From Bacteroidales bacterium (GTDB taxonomy: Bacteria > Bacteroidota > Bacteroidia > Bacteroidales > F082): DNA of 45,059 bases. Within the stretch, counting starts at the first letter, position 1. The number at the start of each line of letters is the position of its first letter. Location of the stretch: assembly GCA_015493215.1 (NCBI GenBank), contig WGDP01000016.1:1-45059 (forward strand). Direction: 5' to 3'. Made by a program: the position numbers and the translations under genes. The notes under the pieces were generated by a model. The model was not told the DNA's origin, made no database searches, and saw only the letters and a list, made by a program, of their open reading frames with translations. Positions 27,108 through 35,402 of the stretch are shown here, in pieces.

Positions 27108-28226
27108 ATGAAAAAAGTTATTGTTTTGGGTGCGGGCATGGTGGGCAGCGCCATGGCCATCGACATGGCATCGGCACATAAAGTTACCCTTGCCGATATA
27201 AATTTAACTACCCTTAAAAAGGTAAAACAAAAATGTGAATCGTTGACTATTAAAACACTCAATGTAACCGACAAACCAGTCCTTCAAAAAATCATTCAGC
27301 CCTTCGATTTAGTAATATGTGCCGTGCCGGGGTTTCTGGGTTTTGAAACCATGAAATCAATTATTGCCGCCGGTAAAAATGTTGTGGACATCTCCTTTTT
27401 TCCTGAGAACTCACTGTTGCTCGATTCGCTGGCAAAACAAAATAAGGTTACCGCCATTGTTGACTGCGGCGTAGCTCCGGGAATGGGTAATATTATTTTA
27501 GGCTATCACAACGAGCTGATGGAGATAACCGATTTTGAGTGCCTTGTGGGAGGGCTGCCAAAAATTAAAAAGTGGCCGTTTAATTACAAAGCACCCTTTT
27601 CGCCGGTGGATGTAATTGAAGAATATACGCGTCCCGCCCGCTATGTGGAGCATGGAAAACTGGTGGTACGCGAACCTCTTACCGACTGCGAGTACATAGA
27701 TTTTGAAGGTGTTGGCACCCTTGAATCGTTTAACTCCGACGGCCTCAGAACCCTGATTGACACCATGCCGCACATTCCGAATATGAAAGAGAAAACATTG
27801 CGTTATCCCGGCCATGTGGAGTACATAAAGGTTTTAAAAGAGAGTGGCTTTTTTAACCATAAACAAGTGGAAATAAACGGAACAAAAATTTCGCCACTTG
27901 AATTTACCAGTAAAATTTTGTTTGATGAATGGAAGCTGAACGAAACGGAAGAGGAAATTACCGTCATGCGCATCACACTAAAGGGAGAAAATAAAAAAAT
28001 TGTGTACAATTTGTTTGATGAGTACGATTCAAAAACAAAAACCTCATCCATGGCCCGAACAACGGGCTATACAGCCACTGCCGTAGCAAACCTGTTTTTA
28101 AACGGACTCTTTAGCGAAAAGGGCGTTTTCCCGCCTGAGATGATTGGAAAACACAAAGACCTTTTTAACTATATCCTTCAATATCTGCGGCAGCGAAATG
28201 TAAATTATGTTAAAAACTCCGGTTAG
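27108..28226 (+). CDS. Saccharopine dehydrogenase family protein
   Basis: MKKVIVLGAGMVGSAMAIDMA Rossmann start, VDCGVAPGMGNIILG, FEGVGTLESFNSDGLRTLIDTMPHIPNMKEKTLRYPGHVEYIKVLKESGFF. Confidence 0.9.
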   Translation: MKKVIVLGAGMVGSAMAIDMASAHKVTLADINLTTLKKVKQKCESLTIKTLNVTDKPVLQKIIQPFDLVICAVPGFLGFETMKSIIAAGKNVVDISFFPENSLLLDSLAKQNKVTAIVDCGVAPGMGNIILGYHNELMEITDFECLVGGLPKIKKWPFNYKAPFSPVDVIEEYTRPARYVEHGKLVVREPLTDCEYIDFEGVGTLESFNSDGLRTLIDTMPHIPNMKEKTLRYPGHVEYIKVLKESGFFNHKQVEINGTKISPLEFTSKILFDEWKLNETEEEITVMRITLKGENKKIVYNLFDEYDSKTKTSSMARTTGYTATAVANLFLNGLFSEKGVFPPEMIGKHKDLFNYILQYLRQRNVNYVKNSG

Positions 28227-28261
28227 GGTCACATATATCTTTTAACAGTGAGGCTGCTTCG

Positions 28262-30019
28262 TTACTTTGAGGTTGACTTGACACGCGGATCGTCAACATC
28301 ATCAACAAACAGGGTAAGTAAGCCTGCCAAAATCATGGAACCGCCTCCCAAAATCAAAGCATAAATTGCTTCGCCACCGGCAATGGTTTTTACAAAAAAC
28401 CCAAGCAGGCTGGCTGCCAATATTTGCGGAATGACTATAAAAAAGTTGAATATACCCATGTAAGTACCCATTTTATGTTGCGGCAACGAACCGGTTAAAA
28501 TGGCATAGGGCATGGCCAAAATACTGGCCCAGGCAACACCCACACCCACCATTGAAAGAATTAACCAGTTGGGGTCTTTTATAAAATAAATTGAAATCAG
28601 CCCAAGCCCTCCCAAAACCAAAGCGGTTAAATGGGTTATTTTACGATTGGTGTATTTGGCCAATACCGGCAACAGAAATGCCACAACAGCAGCAAACAAG
28701 TTATAAACGGCAAACATTACTCCAACCCAGTCGGCGCCTTCGTTATACTCTTTTTGTATTATTTGTACACGCTCCATCTGATTCGATGCTAATTTTATCT
28801 TTTGTTTTGTTGTGTCCGTAAAAAATTTAGCCACGCGTATTGAAGAAATAACGAATGTGCTTCCATTTTTAATGTCATTATTGTAAGTGGTTAAATCTTT
28901 TTTGATTAAATCCACCTCTTTTTTAGTACTTTCATCAGATGGAGTTTCAAGGCTATTTATAACTTCTGTCAGCGCATTAATATTATCAGGGAAAAGTTTC
29001 ATATCATATTTGCTACTTGTAACAGCAGCCGTTGTGTAAATCCACATGGCAAAAAGAGCAAACCACGAAAAAAACTGAACAATGGCCAGCTGTTTCATGG
29101 TTTTGGGCATTTTAAACAGGTCGTTAATCACCACCACAAAACCATTTTTGTTACTTCCTTTTTTTATCAATAATCCGGTAATAATCTGAACCACACCGTA
29201 AACCAACAAGCCAACGCCCAAAATATAAAGTTCGGCTTCCAGCTTGTAATAATAAACCAACAAGGTTAACAAAGCCCCAATAACTATCCATAGTACACTT
29301 GCTTTTAAAAACCGGTCAGCCGGAAGTATTTCATCGGCTTCGGCCTCCTGTTTTTTTCTTTCGGCATTTTGTTCGTTAAACGACTCTAACTCCCCGGGTG
29401 AGTATTCTTTGGTTCTCACCACCGTCCACAATACGGCCAGAAAAAAGATAGCACCACCAATATAAAACGACAGCTTGACCGATGGGGGCACTAACCCTTC
29501 GGGGGCAGTATTTGAAATATCAAACCAATTGGTCATCATATAGGGCAAAGCCGATGCCACTACGGCGCCTACCCCGATAAAAAAACTCTGCATGGCAAAA
29601 CCGCTTGTACGCTGATCCGACGGCAACATATCGCCCACAAAAGCCCTGAAAGGCTCCATGGAAATGTTTATGGATGCATCCATAATCCACAGCATTCCGG
29701 CAGCAATCCACAATGCCGGTGAGTTGGGCATTACAAAAAGAGCCAATGAAGCTAAAATAGCCCCTACGAGAAAATAAGGCCTCCGGCGGCCCAGCTTCCC
29801 CCAGGTTTTGTCGCTCATATGGCCGATGATTGGCTGAATAATCAACCCTGTAACCGGCGCAGCAATCCATAAAATGGGTATGTCTTCAACATTGGCACCC
29901 AATGTTTCAAAAATTCTGCTCACATTGGCATTTTGCAAAGCAAACCCAAACTGGATGCCCAAAAAGCCAAAACTCATATTCCATATTTGCCAAAAACTAA
30001 GATGCGGTTTTTTTGCCAT
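28262..30019 (-). CDS. MFS transporter, GPH/SLC45-like (sugar)
   Basis: LSFWQIWNMSFGFLGIQFGFALQNANVSRIFETLGA, APVTGLIIQPIIGHMSDKTWGKLGRRRPYFLVGA; start set at MAKKPHLSF. Confidence 0.85.
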   Translation of the reverse strand: MAKKPHLSFWQIWNMSFGFLGIQFGFALQNANVSRIFETLGANVEDIPILWIAAPVTGLIIQPIIGHMSDKTWGKLGRRRPYFLVGAILASLALFVMPNSPALWIAAGMLWIMDASINISMEPFRAFVGDMLPSDQRTSGFAMQSFFIGVGAVVASALPYMMTNWFDISNTAPEGLVPPSVKLSFYIGGAIFFLAVLWTVVRTKEYSPGELESFNEQNAERKKQEAEADEILPADRFLKASVLWIVIGALLTLLVYYYKLEAELYILGVGLLVYGVVQIITGLLIKKGSNKNGFVVVINDLFKMPKTMKQLAIVQFFSWFALFAMWIYTTAAVTSSKYDMKLFPDNINALTEVINSLETPSDESTKKEVDLIKKDLTTYNNDIKNGSTFVISSIRVAKFFTDTTKQKIKLASNQMERVQIIQKEYNEGADWVGVMFAVYNLFAAVVAFLLPVLAKYTNRKITHLTALVLGGLGLISIYFIKDPNWLILSMVGVGVAWASILAMPYAILTGSLPQHKMGTYMGIFNFFIVIPQILAASLLGFFVKTIAGGEAIYALILGGGSMILAGLLTLFVDDVDDPRVKSTSK

Positions 30020-30260
30020 GAGATAACTGTTTTTGTTTGAAGCCATAAAAGTATGGTAAATATTGGTTGCCAAACTTTTTACCGTTTTAAAAAAGCTACC
30101 CGAAACAACAATTGAATCAATAATTAAAAACAATGGTGCAAAATAATCCTACGGAAACGATTGCGGGTAAATGTATGCTATACTTTGCCGCCGAATTTAC
30201 AAATAAAAGGGATAGTTACTGTTATGATGTACTATGCAACTTTTTTAATTGTTAGTTTGC

Positions 30261-30268
30261 TATCTTTG
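30261..30268 (+). promoter_or_regulatory. Candidate -7 element TATCTTTG
   Basis: TAnnTTTG, 24 nt before ATG 30293. Confidence 0.4.
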
Positions 30269-30292
30269 TTCTGCAATTATTGAACTATCGTT

Positions 30293-31900
30293 ATGTTTGT
30301 ATTAAAAAGGGGAGTTGTTTTTTTGTTTTTTTGGCTTGTTGCTGTTTCGGGCTATAGCCAATCTCGACTGGAAAAACTTAAGGATAGTTTGGCTACGGTG
30401 AATGATGAGGGTCGGGGTGATTTGCTGCTTACCATTGCCAATTATTACTACGGCAGCAGTAACGACAGCGCCCTTTTGTTTACCGACAAAGCGTTGGAAG
30501 TATATCAACAAGAAAATAACATGGCCGGTGTTTATAATTGCTATGGACTGGCGGGTGCCATCTACGGCAGCTACGGAATGTATGATACGGCGGTTTCCAT
30601 TTTGTATAAAGTTGTTGACTGGGGCGAAAAAAACGGCAACAAAAATGCTGAAATATCCTACCTTGAACTTGGAAATATTTATGACAACCTAAATAAGTAT
30701 CAAGAGGCTAAACGGTTCTACGAAAAAGCAATTAATGGAAAATATATTCCGGCTAAAAGAGCAGCTTATGCCAACATTGGTTTAATATTTTTGCATGAAA
30801 AAGAGTACGATAGTGCTGCGTTCTATTTTAATGGTGCGCTCAACGAATATTTTAATTCCGACACTTCATATCCTGTAAATATATACAACATAGGTACATT
30901 ATACCTCAACCTCACTTCGGCAGACTTTGGTAAAAAGCGTTTCAACAAAGGATTTGTCAAATTACACAAAGCCCTGAAATTCTTTTCATCCATTGATGAG
31001 TATTCGTCAATAGCCAAAGTTTATCTGAAATTTGGTGATGGCTTTCAAATGACCGGCCAAACAGATTCTGCCCTTTCATGCTATATGAAAGCTTTTTCGA
31101 TTGCAAAAAAACAGAACAGGCCTTTAGTACAGGAAGAAACCTACTCTTCACTGTCGGACTTTTATGAAAATCAGTCCGACTTTTTCAATGCCTTTAAATA
31201 TCTTAAAAAATATGAGGCCATTCACGATAGCTTGCTAAACATCGGTTATAAATCTGATATTGCCGATAACGAAGTAAAGTATAAAGTGAAAGAAAAAATT
31301 AATAAAATTACAATACTTGAAAAACAAAAGAAACTGATTACTCTGTCGGCAGTTGTGTTGTTGTTAAGTATTTTGTTGATTAGTACGATAATTATTTTAA
31401 TCCTGAATAATCGCAGGCTAAAACACAAAAATGAGAGAATTTTATCGGAGGCAAAACGGCATGCTTCCGAAATGAAAGCAGAAAGAGCCTCCAGAGAACT
31501 TGAAGAGTTAAAAATAAGTTTGCGTGAGAAGAGCTTATTTATTGGTGAACTACAGAAAGAAGTTGATAAATTGAGTAATCAGGAAGAAAAAGTACAGCTA
31601 AATGAAAAAATTGAATTTTTAAGAAAAACAAAAATACTTACTGACGATGACTGGGGAAAGTATTATAAAATATTCAATGAACTCCATCCGGGCTTTGCCT
31701 CAAAAATCAATAACTACAAAACGCTTTCTGAAGGCGACAAACGACAGCTGATTTTTTTAAAACTCGGCTTCAACCATAAAGAGATTGCACACTTAATGGG
31801 AATTTCGCAAGAGGGTGTTAAAAGGGCAAGGCAACGATTATCAAAGAAAATTGGCCTTGACAATGCCGGAGAATTAAATGATTACATTGTAAACATTTAG
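30293..31900 (+). CDS. Membrane TPR protein with C-terminal LuxR-like helix-turn-helix
   Basis: Signal peptide, TPR repeats, one TM (LITLSAVVLLLSILLISTIIILIL), coiled coil, C-terminal LSEGDKRQLIFLKLGFNHKEIAHLMGISQEGVKRARQRLSKKIGL. Confidence 0.85.
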   Translation: MFVLKRGVVFLFFWLVAVSGYSQSRLEKLKDSLATVNDEGRGDLLLTIANYYYGSSNDSALLFTDKALEVYQQENNMAGVYNCYGLAGAIYGSYGMYDTAVSILYKVVDWGEKNGNKNAEISYLELGNIYDNLNKYQEAKRFYEKAINGKYIPAKRAAYANIGLIFLHEKEYDSAAFYFNGALNEYFNSDTSYPVNIYNIGTLYLNLTSADFGKKRFNKGFVKLHKALKFFSSIDEYSSIAKVYLKFGDGFQMTGQTDSALSCYMKAFSIAKKQNRPLVQEETYSSLSDFYENQSDFFNAFKYLKKYEAIHDSLLNIGYKSDIADNEVKYKVKEKINKITILEKQKKLITLSAVVLLLSILLISTIIILILNNRRLKHKNERILSEAKRHASEMKAERASRELEELKISLREKSLFIGELQKEVDKLSNQEEKVQLNEKIEFLRKTKILTDDDWGKYYKIFNELHPGFASKINNYKTLSEGDKRQLIFLKLGFNHKEIAHLMGISQEGVKRARQRLSKKIGLDNAGELNDYIVNI

Positions 31901-32009
31901 TTTTCTATATTATAACACACTGATTATGTGTTATTATGAATCTGTTACCCTATCTGTTACCCTCTGTTTTTCCTGCCGGGCATTGCTTTTATTTATTTTT
32001 GCTCTAAAT

Positions 32010-32040
32010 AAGCCTGCTGAAAGAAACAGGCTTCTCCATT
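32010..32040 (+). terminator. Candidate terminator/attenuator hairpin
   Basis: AAGCCTG-ctgaaagaaa-CAGGCTT then CTCCATTTTTT. Confidence 0.5.
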
Positions 32041-32065
32041 TTTTATAAATAAACAAAACATTAAA

Positions 32066-32653
32066 ATGAAAAAATTTTCTTTGACTTTATTGGTAATGAT
32101 GCTTTTTGCTTCAGTTTCATTTGCTCAAACTCAGGTAAAAGTTGCCTTAGGTATTAATTCGTCAGCATTATACCCTGATAATGCAAATTTAAAACAGAGT
32201 GCAGCGGCTGGTTGGCAAATAGGTGGCAGTTGGTTAATGGGCGACAAGTTTTATGTTGAACCCGGAATCTATTATTCAAATTTTTCTGCTAATATCCAAA
32301 GTACGGATACTACCATGCTTGACTATACAAGTAAACTGGACATGTTCAGGATACCAGTTTTTGTAGGATATCATATTTTAGGAAACGCTTCCGATTCCTT
32401 TTTTAATTTGAGAGTATTTGGAGGCCCAACTGCTTCGTTTGTCACCAAAGTGGCCGAAACAAACACATTTAAAAAGGATGATTTTAGCAAAGTACTCTGG
32501 GGAGTTGACGCAGGTATAGGTATTAACGTTTGGTGGATATTTGTTGATATTGGCTACGAGTGGGGGTTAAATAAAGTGTACAATCATAGCACATACGGCA
32601 CAGCTAAAACCAGAGCTTTATGGGTAAATGCCGGTATCAGAATAAATATGTAA
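32066..32653 (+). CDS. Outer membrane beta-barrel (porin-like) protein
   Basis: Signal peptide ending SFAQ; barrel pattern AAGWQIGGSWLMGDKFYVEPGIYYSNF...ALWVNAGIRINM. Confidence 0.8.
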   Translation: MKKFSLTLLVMMLFASVSFAQTQVKVALGINSSALYPDNANLKQSAAAGWQIGGSWLMGDKFYVEPGIYYSNFSANIQSTDTTMLDYTSKLDMFRIPVFVGYHILGNASDSFFNLRVFGGPTASFVTKVAETNTFKKDDFSKVLWGVDAGIGINVWWIFVDIGYEWGLNKVYNHSTYGTAKTRALWVNAGIRINM

Positions 32654-32694
32654 TTTTGTTATTCTAACATTAGTAACAATTAAATTATAAACCA

Positions 32695-33273
32695 ATGAAA
32701 AAGCTATTATTAATTCTGTTGGTACTGATTTCGGCAACAACCTTTTCGCAGCAAACTGTTGCTATTTTACCTTTTGGGTTTACTGTTGATGGCAATCCTT
32801 CACCACAGATGGGTAAAGAAGCACAGCAATATCTTATTGGATGGATGCTCAAAAAGCAGAAACATTTCAAAGCAACTCCGTTAAATGCCAGAACCGTAAA
32901 TGTAGCACTGCATAAGGCAGGCATTACGCCGGAAACGTTTGACGATTATACTATTAAAGAAATTGCCGAAGTTGTAAATGCCGATTACATCCTGATAGGT
33001 TCCATCGACAAAAGTCAGGAAGGTTCTTCAACAACTGCGGGAGGTTTCGATTCGAAAAATAAAAGTAGTGACAAAAAAAACACTACTACTTATGGAGCCT
33101 CAACATCCTCAACCTCTGTAAAGTATCATGCAACGGTTTATATTAGTATTTTCCAAAAGGATGGTACACCGGTATTTGATAAAAACAAAGGAAATGTGTT
33201 TATCGACGATACTACCGACAGTTGGAAAAATTCCATCATCTGGCTGGTACGTCATTTTCCCTTTTACAATTAG
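32695..33273 (+). CDS. Secreted protein, CsgG/LpoB-like fold suspected
   Basis: Signal peptide; TVAILPFGFTVDG...IAEVVNADYILIGSIDKSQ...VKYHATVYISIFQKDGTPVFDKNKG. Confidence 0.6.
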   Translation: MKKLLLILLVLISATTFSQQTVAILPFGFTVDGNPSPQMGKEAQQYLIGWMLKKQKHFKATPLNARTVNVALHKAGITPETFDDYTIKEIAEVVNADYILIGSIDKSQEGSSTTAGGFDSKNKSSDKKNTTTYGASTSSTSVKYHATVYISIFQKDGTPVFDKNKGNVFIDDTTDSWKNSIIWLVRHFPFYN

Positions 33274-33332
33274 AGAGGTTAAAAATATTTAGATTGTAAT
33301 TTTCACAAAAAATTTTGTTTTTTGTTAAAGAT

Positions 33333-33369
33333 AAATTGCGCAGGGCTTATACCCTGTGCAATTTTTTTT
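33333..33369 (+). terminator. Rho-independent terminator
   Basis: AAATTGCGCAGGG-cttata-CCCTGTGCAATTTTTTTT downstream of 32695..33273. Confidence 0.8.
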
Positions 33370-33647
33370 GCCCAAACGTTAAGAAATACAAGTTACATTT
33401 TGCGAAAAAGGCAGGGTGATGCTTAGGAGATTTCTCCCGTTGGTCGAAATAACACCCCCTTTTGCTTTGGAGAGGGGATTAAAAGTCAAGCCCTCGGTCT
33501 CTACAAACATAAGGTAAGGGTATAACTGTTGGTGATTGCAGGAAGAGCAGGCTGGCTTCCGGTATCCTTCAACTACCTGCCCGGCCTTGCCGATAAAAAT
33601 AAAAAAAATCACACCGGGCTGTAATAAAAAATTACTTTTGCCGTCCG

Positions 33648-33667
33648 TTTAGTTGCATATACATCTA
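33648..33667. promoter_or_regulatory. Candidate operator, 20-bp imperfect palindrome upstream of marR-like gene
   Basis: TTAGTTGCATATACATCTAA (16/20 palindromic), 10 nt before ATG 33678. Confidence 0.4.
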
Positions 33668-33677
33668 ATTTATTTTT

Positions 33678-34127
33678 ATGGATACAAAGCATGACGATTT
33701 TATTGGAAAGTGGCTGGCACATGCCCACCTTAAACTTTTCAACCTGATTACAAAAACACTTCACAAGGAGGGTTCCGACCTTACTTTTGAACAATTTATA
33801 TTGCTTAAAATTATTCATACCAACGAAGGTATCAGCCAGCAGGAACTGGCAAGCAGTATGAATAAGGACAAAACCTCTATTACCCGTGCAATAAGCGTTT
33901 TAGAAGATCATCACAAGGTGGTTCGCATCAGCTCGAAGGATGATAAACGCAAAAAAGGGCTTTATCTTACCAAAGAGGGAAAAACACATCTGGCCATGAT
34001 AATGCCCCGGTTTGCCGAAATCAGGGCGGAGTTGGAAAAGGGATTCAGCAAACATGAACTGGACAGTACTATCAGCATACTCAGGAAAATTATTGAACGA
34101 ACAAACCAAATGGAAGAAAAGTTGTAA
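33678..34127 (+). CDS. MarR family transcriptional regulator
   Basis: LTFEQFILLKIIHTNEGISQQELASSMNKDKTSITRAISVLEDHHKVVRISSKDDKRKKGLYLTKEG. Confidence 0.93.
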   Translation: MDTKHDDFIGKWLAHAHLKLFNLITKTLHKEGSDLTFEQFILLKIIHTNEGISQQELASSMNKDKTSITRAISVLEDHHKVVRISSKDDKRKKGLYLTKEGKTHLAMIMPRFAEIRAELEKGFSKHELDSTISILRKIIERTNQMEEKL

Positions 34128-34271
34128 GTACAACCAATATATAATTTTTAAAAGGAATAAAGCCGAACCTGTTGTTGTCAAACATAAAATGTAAAAAAGT
34201 TTATTCAAACTAAAGTAAAACGTTTCGACATCAATTGGTTTCCGGTTTGTAAAACATACAAATAAAGTAAA

Positions 34272-35384
34272 ATGACAGTTAGAAAAACATGGATTATCTC
34301 CGTAATTATACTCGGCATTGGAGTTTTCGGATTTATCTACATCTCAAAAATGAAAAAGGCGCCCAAGCGAAAAGTGCGCCAAACCAAAGTTATTGCCCCC
34401 TTTATGGTGGTAAAAAACCAAACGGTTCCATTAACCGTAACCTCCATGGGACAGGTAAAAGCCAAAAACAAAATTGACATCTTTTCGGAAGTAAACGGCG
34501 TTTTGCAGCCCTTGAAAAAGAATTTCAGAGAAGGCGTTGCTTTTAACAAAGGCGAGTTGATGATTCACGTCGATGATTCCGAATTTAAGGCAAGCCTGCT
34601 GGCCAAACGCAGCGATTTTGAAAATCAGATAACAGCTTTGTTGCCCGATCTTAAACTGGAGTTCCCCGGTGAATTTAACAAATGGTACAACTATCTCACT
34701 TCACTTGACATTGAAAAAAAGCTGAAGCCGTTGCCGGCCGTAAACTCGAAAAAAGAGAAGTTTTTTATCACGGGACGAAAAATCTACAGCTCGTTTTACA
34801 GCATTCGTAATCAGGAAGCCCGGCTTGAAAAATACAGCATAACTGCTCCGTTTAACGGTGTTGTAACCGAGTCGAACGTTAATCCCGGAACCCTGATCAG
34901 AGCCGGCCAAAAAATAGGTACTTTCAGCAATACCGATGTTTTTGAAATAGAACTTTCCGTTAGTGCCGCTGATGCCAATTTAGTTGCCATTGGCGATAGC
35001 GTTGAAATTATTTCGCCCGAAGACGGTACCATTTGGCACGGCACCATAACGCGCATCAATCCGGCCATCGACATTAATACTCAAACCGTTACAATTATTG
35101 CGGAGTCATCCGACAAGGGATTGCGTGAGGGCATGTTTATCAAAGCACAAATTGCCGGCGGTTCGGTAAACAGTGTTTTTGAAATTCCCCGAAACATTCT
35201 TATCGAAAACAAAAGTATTTACACCATTCTGCCCGACAGCACGCTGAAACTGATGGCCATTCATCCGGTTCGGTTTTTGGATAAATCGGTGATTGTTAAA
35301 GATATCCCCGACGGGACAAAAATAGTTTCGCGTACCATTCCCGGAATCTTCCCCGGCATAAAAGTTCGCCCGACAGGTAATTAA
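34272..35384 (+). CDS. RND efflux periplasmic adaptor subunit (MFP)
   Basis: VTSMGQVKAKNKIDIFSEVNGVL, YSITAPFNGVVTESNVNPGTLIRAGQKIGTFSNTD. Confidence 0.92.
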   Translation: MTVRKTWIISVIILGIGVFGFIYISKMKKAPKRKVRQTKVIAPFMVVKNQTVPLTVTSMGQVKAKNKIDIFSEVNGVLQPLKKNFREGVAFNKGELMIHVDDSEFKASLLAKRSDFENQITALLPDLKLEFPGEFNKWYNYLTSLDIEKKLKPLPAVNSKKEKFFITGRKIYSSFYSIRNQEARLEKYSITAPFNGVVTESNVNPGTLIRAGQKIGTFSNTDVFEIELSVSAADANLVAIGDSVEIISPEDGTIWHGTITRINPAIDINTQTVTIIAESSDKGLREGMFIKAQIAGGSVNSVFEIPRNILIENKSIYTILPDSTLKLMAIHPVRFLDKSVIVKDIPDGTKIVSRTIPGIFPGIKVRPTGN

Positions 35385-35402
35385 TAGGATAAAGCACCAT
35401 CA

